A program made the translations under genes and the position numbers. Shown one piece after another: positions 28,249 through 37,352 of a stretch of DNA of 64,000 nt (positions within the stretch are counted from its first letter, which is position 1; every line of letters begins with the position of its first letter). Under the pieces are notes generated by a model. The model was not told the DNA's origin. It worked only from the letters and a program-made list of their open reading frames with translations, and made no database searches. Origin of the DNA: CAXGTL01 sp964645705 (GTDB lineage: Archaea; Nanobdellota; Nanobdellia; Woesearchaeales; CAXGTL01); contig CAZYAB010000002.1 of NCBI GenBank assembly GCA_964645705.1, positions 1 through 64,000 of the forward strand. The letters are read 5' to 3'.

Positions 28249-29754
28249 ATGGGATTAAATTTAACACCAAGAGAAATCTTTACAGACATGGCTGAATATA
28301 AAGGAGTAAGTTTTGAAACTGTAGAAAATTGGTTTAATTCAAAAGAACTTCTATTAGGGGATACTGCTAGAACTACAGGTCATGCTACAAGATTATTTTA
28401 TATTAAACTACCTGATGAAGAATTATTGATAAAATGTATATTAGATTCATTAGAATCAGTATCAGGAAAAGTAAAGAAATCTAAATCTAAAACACCTTAT
28501 ATAAAAGAGAAAATGTGGTTAGATTTATTTAATAGATTTGAAGGTTATGCTCCTAAACTCAAATATTTTAATTCAGACAAGAAATTACTATATCTTGAAG
28601 TTTTTTCAGGCGGATCATTATATGACAACATGGTAAGAATGTGCAAAGAAAGAGAAAATTTAATAGAACTTTTTAAAGAAAATGGCAGTGATGAAAAAAT
28701 AAAACTGTTTATTGATGATTTAAACCACGATTTTTATCAGATTATTGACCAACACATTTATGCTACTATTGATATTATTTTGGAAAACAGCATTATTGCT
28801 GAAAATGCAATAAAAAATGGTTTATTTAATCCTAAAGATTATTATGATAATGAATCAAACCTTTTCACAATTCTAGAAGAAGAGGACTTTAGAGAAGAAA
28901 TAGAAGATTATCATGAAGATATAATGACTTATATGGATCCAGATCTTTACACAAATGAGATTGTTAGAAAGAATATTAAGGAAAGAATGAAGCTTAAACC
29001 ATTGGTTGAAAAGAATTTAGAATTGAATAAAGAAATATCAATTATTCGTGCTACGAATGCAAACTCATTTGAAGAAATCAAGTATGATTATTCAGGAGGC
29101 ACAGAATATCTCCATTCTTTTGACTTAAGAATATTGCCTTATGATTGCCATCCTTTAAATTTTCTAGTAAGAAAACCTTTCTCTTTATCTTGTGTCATGG
29201 ATCCAGATTATGAAAGAAAGACGCATATTTTAAAATTTTTCGGAGAAAAACAAGGTTATTTAGGAAAAGAATACAAACCTGTATTAATAGGAAATACTAA
29301 AGTATCTTATGATGATTTTGCAGTTACTGATTTTAATAAATATGGGTATGCGACAATGCCTTTTATTATTGGCATGTTTTTTAGTCATTATGTATTCAAT
29401 TCATTCCCTCGCAGTAAAATTTTGCATTACGCAGAATATGCAATGAGACAAGATTTAGAACTTACAAAAAAAGAAAATAGTTTGCCTATTGAGCTTAGAT
29501 TATTTTCAGTTAAAGGCAAATGGTTATATAAATTCTTTTCAGGTTATTGTTATGGTGATTTAAGAGGTTTTAATTTTTTTAAAGGAATTCATTCAAAAAG
29601 AGCACATCCTCTTGCTCTTGCAAATAATTTTCCTCCTATACATGATTTGGATGATGATTATCATGCTTTTTGGTCATATATGAAAAAAATATTTTTAACA
29701 TACGATAGGCAAAACCAAAAACTTTTAAATAAGATAAGAATATTACATAAATAA
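28249..29754 (+). CDS. Divergent protein-kinase-like (APH-type) protein A
   Basis: 501 residues and one of three paralogues in this window. Kinase-fold landmarks: a TxGHATRLF glycine-loop-like stretch, a candidate ATP-binding Lys in ELLIKCIL, a hinge YLEVFSGGSLYDN, then a long insertion (about 130–290) of charged helices, a catalytic loop DCHPLN (D299, H301, N304) and a TDFNKYG metal motif (D361). DxHPxN followed by a DF motif is the aminoglycoside-phosphotransferase-like catalytic pattern. The shared N-terminal ~60 residues (helix-turn-helix-like) precede the kinase lobe. A TATA box lies ~28 nt upstream. The next two genes are translationally coupled to it. Substrate unknown. Confidence 0.55.
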   Translation: MGLNLTPREIFTDMAEYKGVSFETVENWFNSKELLLGDTARTTGHATRLFYIKLPDEELLIKCILDSLESVSGKVKKSKSKTPYIKEKMWLDLFNRFEGYAPKLKYFNSDKKLLYLEVFSGGSLYDNMVRMCKERENLIELFKENGSDEKIKLFIDDLNHDFYQIIDQHIYATIDIILENSIIAENAIKNGLFNPKDYYDNESNLFTILEEEDFREEIEDYHEDIMTYMDPDLYTNEIVRKNIKERMKLKPLVEKNLELNKEISIIRATNANSFEEIKYDYSGGTEYLHSFDLRILPYDCHPLNFLVRKPFSLSCVMDPDYERKTHILKFFGEKQGYLGKEYKPVLIGNTKVSYDDFAVTDFNKYGYATMPFIIGMFFSHYVFNSFPRSKILHYAEYAMRQDLELTKKENSLPIELRLFSVKGKWLYKFFSGYCYGDLRGFNFFKGIHSKRAHPLALANNFPPIHDLDDDYHAFWSYMKKIFLTYDRQNQKLLNKIRILHK

Positions 29755-30032
29755 TGAAGAAAATAAAGAACATAAAAATAAGTAAAGAAAAATTAGAAAG
29801 AATAAAGAGAAAACATAAAAAATTAATCAAATTCGGATCATTCCTTATAATACTTAGTTTTTTTTTGACAGGCATTAGTATTGTGTCTGTTGCTTCTAAC
29901 CCAAGTTCACAAGATAGTTGGTTAAGAGGATTATTATTTTATGCATTGGGCTGGGCATTGTTATTAACAGGCGGGTTTATAACAGGCAAATATACATTAA
30001 AATATATTAAAAAACATAGGGTGATAAAATGA
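29754..30032 (+). CDS. Small membrane protein, two TM helices
   Basis: 92 residues. A strongly basic N-terminal segment (KKIKNIKISKEKLERIKRKHKK) precedes two hydrophobic helices (about 28–48 and 58–78) and a basic end. The start overlaps the kinase-like gene's stop by one base (TAATG), and its stop overlaps the next start (ATGA), so the three proteins are made together. Function unknown. Confidence 0.55.
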   Translation: MKKIKNIKISKEKLERIKRKHKKLIKFGSFLIILSFFLTGISIVSVASNPSSQDSWLRGLLFYALGWALLLTGGFITGKYTLKYIKKHRVIK

Positions 30033-30718
30033 ACCATATAAAGAATATTTATAATAAGAAAACAGATGAATTCACACACAATAAATTCGTAAGATTTAGT
30101 TGCGGAACATTTGAAAGAGAAATCATCTACATAAAAATAGGTGGAAAAAACATAGCAATACAAGCAGGATTTGAATACCTGGATTCTATGTTTGATTTGT
30201 TTGCTAAATTAGTTAAAGCTAATGTTGAATTAAAAGGAGTGATTGTCTCAAAGATTGATATACAAAAAGATTTAGAAGATTTTGGAATAGAAATCAAGAA
30301 AAAGTTTGGAAAAAAGTATACAATTGAAGCTGTATTAGATTCAAATAAGTTTAAAGAGTTTGTTGACAAATTCAATCAATATTCTTTATTACTTAAACTA
30401 AAGTCAGGAGATTATGTGCTCAATGTAAAAAAATCCATACCAAAGCCAGGCAAAGTATTAGAAAAATTCTTAACAGCAAAATTTCCAAAAACAGACCTAA
30501 AAGTTTTGGTAGACGAATTCTTATTTGACACAAAACCAGACAAATTCAAAAAAGCAGAAATAAAGCACACATATGTCATAGATAACATAGAAATCCCAAA
30601 ACAATATGAAAATGATCCAGCAATGGCTAGATTAAAAGCAATTAGAAAAGGCAAAATCATAAGAGAAATTAATCTAGATGGAAACATTTCAAAATCTGAA
30701 ATGAAAATGCAGATTTAG
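30029..30718 (+). CDS. Conserved-looking protein of unknown function
   Basis: 229 residues, mixed alpha/beta, soluble and Lys-rich. The first half alternates strands and helices (YIKIGGKNIAIQAGFEYLDSM, VELKGVIVSKIDI); no catalytic motif is recognised. It begins with an ATGA overlap to the membrane-protein gene and ends at a small hairpin. Its coupling to the kinase-like and membrane proteins suggests a shared task. Confidence 0.5.
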   Translation: MNHIKNIYNKKTDEFTHNKFVRFSCGTFEREIIYIKIGGKNIAIQAGFEYLDSMFDLFAKLVKANVELKGVIVSKIDIQKDLEDFGIEIKKKFGKKYTIEAVLDSNKFKEFVDKFNQYSLLLKLKSGDYVLNVKKSIPKPGKVLEKFLTAKFPKTDLKVLVDEFLFDTKPDKFKKAEIKHTYVIDNIEIPKQYENDPAMARLKAIRKGKIIREINLDGNISKSEMKMQI

Positions 30719-30734
30719 AGAGCCTTGCCTCTCT
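30717..30734. terminator. Hairpin between convergent genes
   Basis: AGAGAG, six-base loop, CTCTCT, then TTT. It begins on the stop codon of the plus-strand gene and lies 33 nt beyond the stop of the small minus-strand gene, so it could end both transcripts. Confidence 0.4.
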
Positions 30735-30766
30735 TTAACTCGTAATATTTACAGAATAGGTCGTCT

Positions 30767-30916
30767 TTATCCTGCTTCTTCCCAGCCTTGCATAAATGCG
30801 GCTTCTGCAGGGGTAATCTCATCATTATCTAACATTTCTTCGATTTGATTTTCGAAGTCTTGATTCATCCTTTGGTTAAGATCTAACTCAATTTCTTTAA
30901 GTATGTCTTTTACCAT
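30767..30916 (-). CDS. Small acidic protein, 49 residues
   Basis: A GGGGGTG ribosome binding site 6 nt before the ATG supports this short gene. The product is a two-helix acidic protein ending DEITPAEAAFMQGWEEAG; the helix-turn pattern ITxxEAAFMxGxEEA is one I associate with small archaeal proteins of unknown role. It is divergent from the AbrB–PhoU gene. After its stop, another frame starting at 30825 and ending at 30715 continues with LCKAGKKQDKDDLFCKYYELKRG, which reads like protein and could mark a frameshift or an overlapping gene. Confidence 0.6.
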   Translation of the reverse strand: MVKDILKEIELDLNQRMNQDFENQIEEMLDNDEITPAEAAFMQGWEEAG

Positions 30917-31055
30917 ATATACACCCCCAAAACTATACTGTAAATAAATAGCAACATTTAAATATATATACCTTTTCCATATAGTATATATACAATATAG
31001 TGTTACTCATCAGTATATGTGTGTTTTACTTATAAATTTATTGGGGGGAATGAAT

Positions 31056-31997
31056 ATGGTAGAATTTAGAAAACTAATTGCATTTGGAAAATCATCTTAT
31101 GTAGTTTCATTACCAAAGAAATGGGTAGAAAGAAATAAATTAAAAAGAGGGGACAATATTTGGGTAGATGTTAAAAAAGAAAAATTAGTTTTATCATCTA
31201 AATTAGAAAAAGAAAACAAACAAGATAAGACCATAACTATTTTTATAGACGGAAAATCAGACAAGGACATATTAAGAAATATTATTTCCGCGTATATCAA
31301 CAATTATAAAAATATAATTCTAAGTGGAAAAGAATTAAAAGATAAATCAATAGTAATTAGAGAAATATTGCATGGTTTGCTTGCATTAGAAATAATGGAA
31401 CAAACATCTAATAAAATGATCTCTAGAGATTTTTTAGACATGAACACAGTAGACATAAAAGGCGTATTAAGAAAAATGGACAATATAACAAGGTCTATGC
31501 TGATTGATATGAAATCTTGTTTTGATGAGAAAAAAGCAGCACATATATCAGATATGGACAAAGATATCAATAGATTGAGTTATCTGCTATATAGGGCAAT
31601 AAAATATAAGATGAATAATCCTTCACCTGATAAACAGTTTTATATGTCTAATATAGATTTATTGATTGCATGGCAATATGGAAAGCTAATTGAGGATATT
31701 TGCGATAATATCAAAAGAATTTCAAGAGTTGTAGAAGGTGTAAAGTTTAAAAAACAAGAACCAGTTGTCAAGGAATTATTTAATGATTTTAGAAACCTAT
31801 ATACTAATACATTAAAAGCCTTTTATGAGAAAAATAAAGAATCTGCATTGAAATTAGCACATTCTAAAGCCAAGATAATAGAAAAATGCAATAAATTATG
31901 CGAACAAAAGCTTAATCCAGACCTAGTTGTTGTAATTGAAAGGATTAGAAGCTCTACAGAGATAATTCATTATTTAGGAAGGCTGATTTACTCGTAA
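31056..31997 (+). CDS. AbrB/SpoVT–PhoU fusion regulator
   Basis: 313 residues. N-terminal swapped-hairpin DNA-binding domain (MVEFRKLIAFGKSSYVVSLPKKWVERNKLKRGDNIWV, the SpoVT/AbrB pattern), then a long helical PhoU-like domain (about 90–313). This architecture is common in archaea and is linked to phosphate-responsive control. The ATG at 31056 has a six-G Shine–Dalgarno 7 nt upstream; the ATG at 31050 is too close to it and earlier starts lie before the site. Its own regulon is unknown, but the next genes are the kinase-like and Nudix-like genes. Confidence 0.75.
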   Translation: MVEFRKLIAFGKSSYVVSLPKKWVERNKLKRGDNIWVDVKKEKLVLSSKLEKENKQDKTITIFIDGKSDKDILRNIISAYINNYKNIILSGKELKDKSIVIREILHGLLALEIMEQTSNKMISRDFLDMNTVDIKGVLRKMDNITRSMLIDMKSCFDEKKAAHISDMDKDINRLSYLLYRAIKYKMNNPSPDKQFYMSNIDLLIAWQYGKLIEDICDNIKRISRVVEGVKFKKQEPVVKELFNDFRNLYTNTLKAFYEKNKESALKLAHSKAKIIEKCNKLCEQKLNPDLVVVIERIRSSTEIIHYLGRLIYS

Positions 31998-32118
31998 AAA
32001 CACTCTTATTTTTCACTCCACCATAGTAAAAAGATAGAAAGGTTTATATAGTTCACTTTTATTCTATATATAAGTATAGTAGCTTAATTAGGGGTATTTT
32101 AATAGAAGATTATAGAAA

Positions 32119-33972
32119 ATGGAAGATAAAAGTATTGAAGAAATCCTTGAAGATATATATGAATTTGAATTTAAATATAAAGGTGAATCCTTAGAATCTG
32201 TACGTCAGATGTATTATGATGAAAACAAGATCCAGATTGAGGAATGCAGAAAAACATTAGGACACAATAGTAGGCTTTATTATATAACATTACCATCAAG
32301 AAAAGTATTTTTAAAAGAAATTCTTGCTTCTCCAAGATCTTTCAGTGGTGCAAAGATTTCAGGATCAAAAACAAATAATCCATTTGGTAAAGAATTGTTT
32401 TGGTTGACTTTATTTGGAAAATTTTTAGGATTTGTTCCAAAAGTAATATATTCGAATAAAAAAACAAGTAGAATATATATGGAGCATTTTGAATCTGGTT
32501 CTTTAGATGATAATATTGATAATATTCTTGAGCAAAGAAGAGAAATAGAATCATATGATTGTGTTAAAGAATCCCCCAATTCTGAAAGAAAATTAAGAGA
32601 ATTAGATCTTGATATCTTTGATTATACTGGTGATAAAGAAATAAGATTCCCTGACATTCAAATTATACATGATAATATTGCAAGAACAGTACTTAATAGT
32701 AGAAAACCATTATTTGATTACAAAAGATTTGATAATAATTTAGAAAATCTTATCTCAACATTAGAACCAAGAGAAATAAGAGCAAGAATTAAAGGGTTCT
32801 TTGATACTATAATTGGAAAGTTTTTTGATAAAAAACAGCAATATATATTGAAAAAAGAAAAGCTAGAAGAAGAAAAAAGAAATTGGGAAGGAGAGTATAA
32901 ACCAGAATTAGAAAGATTAGAAGGAGAAATAGAATATTTGCATTCAAGACTTGAAAACTCAGATTTTGAAATTAAAGAAGTAAAATTAATGGGTTTAATT
33001 ACAGTTTACAAAAATATGGATGTACAAGAAATATCAACTGAATTAAGTCAAAAACTTAAAGAGAGAACCCAATTACAAGAAGGTCTATCATCAAGAATAT
33101 CAAAAATAAATAATGAATTAGATGCTTTAACATGGTTGTCGGCTAATCATGATAATATTATAGAATTAAGACAAAAACTTGCGAATGCTGTAATAAAATC
33201 ATGTAAAACAAAAACTATTGGATATATATATCGGGATGAAAAAAAGAAATTTACAATAGGTAATAAATATCTTTCTCTTGATAATCATCCTGGTAATTGT
33301 TTAATGCAAGATAATCTTGAATTTAAATTGAAAAAAGAACCATTAACATTCTGCTTTGGTCTATTAAGAACTTCTGGGAGTTATTCAGCACAAAATATGG
33401 CAGGAATTGCAAAAATATTAAGGAGATTCAAAGAGAATAAAGAATTAAATGAAAAAGAAAAACAATTTTATAAAAGATTATGTAAACAATATGATGGGCT
33501 TGGACTTACTGATTTTCATAGATTTGGAAAAGCAACAATGCCTTATTCAACAGCAATATTTTATTCGCATCCTTCTACATTAGAAATACCTTATGAAAGA
33601 AAATTGGACTATGTTCACCATATTATTGCTCAAGAACTAAGAACATCTCTTGAAGATAATGTTGATTTAAGAAGAAAAGAATTTTATGAAATTAAAAAAG
33701 AATGGATTGATAGATTTAGAACAGCTTCAGTTTACATACTTCTAAAAAATATAACTTATTTGTATAATCTAGTTAGAAAAGAAAAACAAAAAGATTATGG
33801 GGAAAATGGGACTTTAATTGATGAAAAGAAATTTAACAAAGATAAGCCTCTGTTATTTAGAAGATATGTTAATTATTTGCGTGATTTAACTGCAGAAGAT
33901 GAAAACAATGATAACTTGTTTGGCAAAGTATATAGAACATTCAAAAATATGCCTGTTTTATTGCCTGATTGA
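32119..33972 (+). CDS. Divergent protein-kinase-like protein B
   Basis: 617 residues, paralogue of the genes at 28249 and 35023. Landmarks: LGHNSRLYYI glycine-loop-like stretch, candidate Lys in VFLKEIL, hinge RIYMEHFESGSLDDN, a ~260-residue charged helical/coiled-coil insertion, catalytic loop LDNHPGN (D388, H390, N393), and LTDFHRFGKATMPY with D465. Catalytic Asp, Asn and metal-binding Asp are all kept, so activity is possible. A TATA box (GGTTTATATAG near 32045) lies about 75 nt before the ATG. The Nudix-like gene follows directly. Substrate unknown. Confidence 0.55.
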   Translation: MEDKSIEEILEDIYEFEFKYKGESLESVRQMYYDENKIQIEECRKTLGHNSRLYYITLPSRKVFLKEILASPRSFSGAKISGSKTNNPFGKELFWLTLFGKFLGFVPKVIYSNKKTSRIYMEHFESGSLDDNIDNILEQRREIESYDCVKESPNSERKLRELDLDIFDYTGDKEIRFPDIQIIHDNIARTVLNSRKPLFDYKRFDNNLENLISTLEPREIRARIKGFFDTIIGKFFDKKQQYILKKEKLEEEKRNWEGEYKPELERLEGEIEYLHSRLENSDFEIKEVKLMGLITVYKNMDVQEISTELSQKLKERTQLQEGLSSRISKINNELDALTWLSANHDNIIELRQKLANAVIKSCKTKTIGYIYRDEKKKFTIGNKYLSLDNHPGNCLMQDNLEFKLKKEPLTFCFGLLRTSGSYSAQNMAGIAKILRRFKENKELNEKEKQFYKRLCKQYDGLGLTDFHRFGKATMPYSTAIFYSHPSTLEIPYERKLDYVHHIIAQELRTSLEDNVDLRRKEFYEIKKEWIDRFRTASVYILLKNITYLYNLVRKEKQKDYGENGTLIDEKKFNKDKPLLFRRYVNYLRDLTAEDENNDNLFGKVYRTFKNMPVLLPD

Positions 33973-34034
33973 CTTTAATTATCAAAAAATTATTTTTTAA
34001 TTCAAAAGAAAACAAAAATCATCTAGATATAAAA

Positions 34035-34949
34035 ATGAAATTACCATATAAACATCACGAAATTAAAAGCTTTAAAAGAATAGAAACCAATAATATTGTG
34101 TTTTTAATATTTTATACTAAAAATCATGTTTTATTTACTGTTGCAGGTGAAAAAGCCAAAGAATCTTTATGTTTTCAAGATAAATTAATAACAATTGCTG
34201 GAAAAGTTCAAAGATATGAAGTTAGGTGGATGAATTCTAGAAATTTAGAGAAAATGTTTGAACCAAATTTTAGAGCCTCTGTCAGAGAAGGAACAGAAGA
34301 AATAGGGAATATAATAAATCCTTCTGATTTAGAAATTGGTTTAACAAGAAATTTGGTAGAACCATTCGGACACGAAGGAAAAATAAAAACAGTAAATTTT
34401 TTAACAACAAGATTCACAAAATTATTTCATCCTGATTTTAGAGAAGAAAATGCTCCCAAAACATTAGAAGAGTGCATGACTCAGTTTAATCCAGAGATTA
34501 AGTATATTGAAAAGGATCATTGTGAAGAAGAATCATATTACGGGTTGGGAAAACTTCACATTGATGGTAAGATAGAACAATATAGAAAAAGAAAAATTAT
34601 TGGAGTTGGTCTGTATTTAAAAGAATCAGACACAAAATCTTGTTACTATGCTGTTGAAAATTTTGTTAGAACAATCTCTGACAAAAACAATCATGGATCT
34701 AAAATAAAATATTATAATAAAAAAACAAAACATATTTCAAACGAAGTAAAAGGCATTCTTTGTTTGGAAAGGGATGTTGTTGAACAAATAATAAACACAG
34801 GAAAACCTATTGACAATTATTGTGTTCCTTTGTGTGTAACTAAGGATGATAATGATTATCCTCATTTAGAAAGATCAGTTAAAATGACTAATTTAGATAT
34901 TTCTTTACCAACTAAATTTATTTATTATAAATTATTTATGGAAGGGTGA
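34035..34949 (+). CDS. Nudix-like hydrolase with expanded Nudix box
   Basis: 304 residues from the ATG at 34035; the frame is open back to a TTG at 33969 that overlaps the previous stop but lacks a ribosome binding site, so the start is uncertain. The box REGTEEIGN (about 80) matches the REUXEEXGU core of Nudix enzymes, and AGKV upstream could be the leading Gly, but about 25 residues are inserted between them where 10 are usual. Nudix enzymes cleave nucleoside diphosphates linked to another group. The C-terminal half is unrecognised. It directly follows a kinase-like gene, suggesting nucleotide-linked chemistry in common. Confidence 0.5.
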   Translation: MKLPYKHHEIKSFKRIETNNIVFLIFYTKNHVLFTVAGEKAKESLCFQDKLITIAGKVQRYEVRWMNSRNLEKMFEPNFRASVREGTEEIGNIINPSDLEIGLTRNLVEPFGHEGKIKTVNFLTTRFTKLFHPDFREENAPKTLEECMTQFNPEIKYIEKDHCEEESYYGLGKLHIDGKIEQYRKRKIIGVGLYLKESDTKSCYYAVENFVRTISDKNNHGSKIKYYNKKTKHISNEVKGILCLERDVVEQIINTGKPIDNYCVPLCVTKDDNDYPHLERSVKMTNLDISLPTKFIYYKLFMEG

Positions 34950-34986
34950 AATTCGAAAAACCTTTGGTTTTTTTAGGGTTGAATTT
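34949..34986 (+). repeat. Nested hairpin after the Nudix-like gene
   Basis: Outer arms AAATTC/GAATTT enclose an inner stem AAAAACC-TTT-GGTTTTT. It begins on the stop codon and ends before the TATA box of the next kinase-like gene; it could act as a terminator. Confidence 0.45.
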
Positions 34987-35022
34987 AAAAAATGATAGAT
35001 TTTATAAAGTGTTTATAAAAAA

Positions 35023-37011
35023 ATGATAAAAAAAATAGATTATAAATCTTTAGCATCAGAAATAAAAATAGATGTAAGTCCATACACTTTAGAAGAAATA
35101 TTTACAGGATTATCAAGTTATCTTCATCTTCCAATTACAACTATTGAACAATACTTTAGAAATAATCAAATAAAAGTAAAACGTTGTAACAAATCAGCAG
35201 GTTATAATAGTAGATTATACAATCTTTTCTTATATGATGGCAGAGAGTTATTTTTGAAACACATACTTTATAATTCTGGAAACTCCTCTCAAACAACTAG
35301 TGGAGTAAAAATCAAAGATGTAAAACCTAAAGATTCTTTTGAAAAAGAAAGATTGTTTTTTAATCTATTTAATAAATTCAATGGTTTTGCTCCCAATGTT
35401 ATATTTTCTAGTTTTTCTATTTTGTTCTCAGAATATTATAAAACCTCGCTAGATGAGTATATTCATGATTCTTTTGAAAATAATTTAAATAATTTTACAT
35501 CTATTGACCATCTTATTAAAAAGTTTATAGACATTTATTTGATTAATGCTTGTATTGTAGAACAGGTTTTTAAAAATAATTTGTTAGATACTGAGGAATT
35601 ATCTTCTAATAGATCTGAAATTTTATCAAGATTGAAAGATAAAGAGATAGAAAAAAGAACAGAGGAGTTTTTTATCAATTATGTTCCTTTTTTTAAAGAT
35701 CATGTGGTAAAAGGTTCAAAAGTTTATAAAAGGTTTAGTTCTTTTTATAATGATTTGATGGAAGAAATTACACCATTTGAATCTATGTATGATAGGGAAC
35801 TTGATGAAAGCGATTTATATATGAGTGAATTGGAATTATTCAATGATTTTTTTTCTGCTTTTGATAATGCCTCAAAGTATAAAAACAAATTAGATGAACT
35901 CGAAGAGGAATTAGAGTTTTTGAAAGAGGAATGGTGTAATAATTTTGCAGAAAAGATTTTATTTGATTCTGATTTATATAAAAATATCCCTAGATCTAAA
36001 ATTCCTAATTATATGATTAAATATATGGTTGGTCTTGCAGAGGATTTTCTAAATAAATTAATAATGGAAGATGATTTAAGTATTTACAATAATTATGAGA
36101 ATCTAAATTATATTGCAAATATTGCAAAAACATTTTGTACTGAAGAATTAATAGTAAAAATTAAATCAAAGAAGAAGGAATATGGCATATGGAACAAATA
36201 TTACAGTAATTATGATGAATTTATTCGATTTAATACTAAATTTGCTGATGAAGTAAAAAAAGCAAACAAAGTTAGTAAAATTGATTTCATTTATAATGGA
36301 AAAAAAAGAAAATTTACTATAGGACCAGAGTATTTGTGTTTAGATGGCCATCCAGGAAATTGTTTAATAAAGGATTCAAGCACGATTGATACAACAGAGT
36401 CAAAATTTAAAGGAGAAGACATAATTGAAATTGTACAATTAATAAAAAGTAAACTTAGAAGTTTTAATAAAACTCCGAAATTCAAAAAACAAAAAAGGCT
36501 AGAAGATTTATTAGAAAAATATAAGGGATTAGCAGTTACTGATTTTAACAAATTTGGAAAAGTAAGTCTCCCTTATGTAATGGCAATCTTTCTAAGTTAT
36601 CCTACGATGTTCGATATTCCTCTTAAGAAAAAAATGAGTTATGTTGACTATGCGATTACTCAACAATTAAGAATTTATTTAAAAGAAGATATATCATTAG
36701 ACGATCCCTGTTTTAAAGATATAAAAGCTGTCTGGTATGAGAAATTCAAAATCTTTTCTATTTATGTTGTGATGAAGAATATGAATTATTTACATAAGTT
36801 AATCAAAGATGAAAAAACTTATCGTAATTTTATTCTGGTGGGAGACAAGAAATATCTTTGTGATAAAACAATATTGGCAAAAGAAAAAAATTTTAATTAC
36901 TTAAGAGAATTATTAAGGTCTGATAAACGAGGCATATTTAGAAAAACAAAGGAAATTATGTTACGAAACATTTCTCCTGCCCACATAATAGACCATCTAT
37001 TAAAACAATAA
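35023..37011 (+). CDS. Divergent protein-kinase-like protein C
   Basis: 662 residues, third paralogue. Landmarks: AGYNSRLYNL, candidate Lys in LFLKHIL, hinge ILFSEYYKTSLDEYI, the longest insertion (~310 residues, mostly charged helices), catalytic loop LDGHPGN (D441, H443, N446), and VTDFNKFGKVSLPY with D507. The C-terminal ~130 residues align with protein B (IPLKKKMSYVDYAITQQLR; FSIYVVMKNMNYLHKL). A TATA-like TTTATAAA just upstream suggests its own promoter. The insertion carries most of the size difference among the three, so it may define the partner or substrate. Confidence 0.55.
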   Translation: MIKKIDYKSLASEIKIDVSPYTLEEIFTGLSSYLHLPITTIEQYFRNNQIKVKRCNKSAGYNSRLYNLFLYDGRELFLKHILYNSGNSSQTTSGVKIKDVKPKDSFEKERLFFNLFNKFNGFAPNVIFSSFSILFSEYYKTSLDEYIHDSFENNLNNFTSIDHLIKKFIDIYLINACIVEQVFKNNLLDTEELSSNRSEILSRLKDKEIEKRTEEFFINYVPFFKDHVVKGSKVYKRFSSFYNDLMEEITPFESMYDRELDESDLYMSELELFNDFFSAFDNASKYKNKLDELEEELEFLKEEWCNNFAEKILFDSDLYKNIPRSKIPNYMIKYMVGLAEDFLNKLIMEDDLSIYNNYENLNYIANIAKTFCTEELIVKIKSKKKEYGIWNKYYSNYDEFIRFNTKFADEVKKANKVSKIDFIYNGKKRKFTIGPEYLCLDGHPGNCLIKDSSTIDTTESKFKGEDIIEIVQLIKSKLRSFNKTPKFKKQKRLEDLLEKYKGLAVTDFNKFGKVSLPYVMAIFLSYPTMFDIPLKKKMSYVDYAITQQLRIYLKEDISLDDPCFKDIKAVWYEKFKIFSIYVVMKNMNYLHKLIKDEKTYRNFILVGDKKYLCDKTILAKEKNFNYLRELLRSDKRGIFRKTKEIMLRNISPAHIIDHLLKQ

Positions 37012-37054
37012 AAAAGAAAAAATAATAATAATTTAAAATTATATTCTTAAAAAC

Positions 37055-37216
37055 TTAAAGATCTTTTGCCATAACTGTTCTTCTGCTATTGCCTTCTGCT
37101 CTTTTACAAGCCATTTTTAACATTTCTTCACATTTCATATTCAGAGCCGCAGCAACATCACTTGACACATTAAAACCTTTGCAAGCATCTTTAATTTTAG
37201 CTTTTACAATTAACAT
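37055..37216 (-). CDS. DUF1931 histone-fold protein
   Basis: A 53-residue gene with AGGTGAT 6–7 nt before the ATG. MLIVKAKIKDACKGFNVSS, then DVAAALNMKCEEMLKMACKR and NSRRTVMAKDL match the small archaeal DUF1931 family, which has a single histone-like fold (helix, long helix with AxxR, then R-T-V/L-xx-xDL as in histones). It probably binds DNA or packs as a dimer. A TATA box (GGTTTATATATGA on this strand) about 70 nt upstream gives it its own promoter. Confidence 0.75.
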   Translation of the reverse strand: MLIVKAKIKDACKGFNVSSDVAAALNMKCEEMLKMACKRAEGNSRRTVMAKDL

Positions 37217-37280
37217 CTATTATCACCTCTCATAGACTTTAACTATTGTTTTTTTATAACAAAATTAAAAAAAATCGAAC

Positions 37281-37293
37281 TCATATATAAACC
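37281..37293 (-). promoter_or_regulatory. TATA box for the histone-fold gene
   Basis: On the minus strand GGTTTATATATGA, with the remaining 340-nt gap otherwise only AT-rich leader DNA. Transcription would begin about 25 nt downstream and leave a leader carrying AGGTGAT. Confidence 0.5.
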
Positions 37294-37352
37294 TTTTCAA
37301 TTAGGTATTTAAATTCTGGCTTGTGAGGCTTTGAGAGTGACGAATTTTAACA

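Noticed and set aside
37217..37352. Possible tRNA or small RNA in the 37-kb gap
   Set aside because: No T-loop or acceptor stem pairing found; only a TATA box and AT-rich leader.
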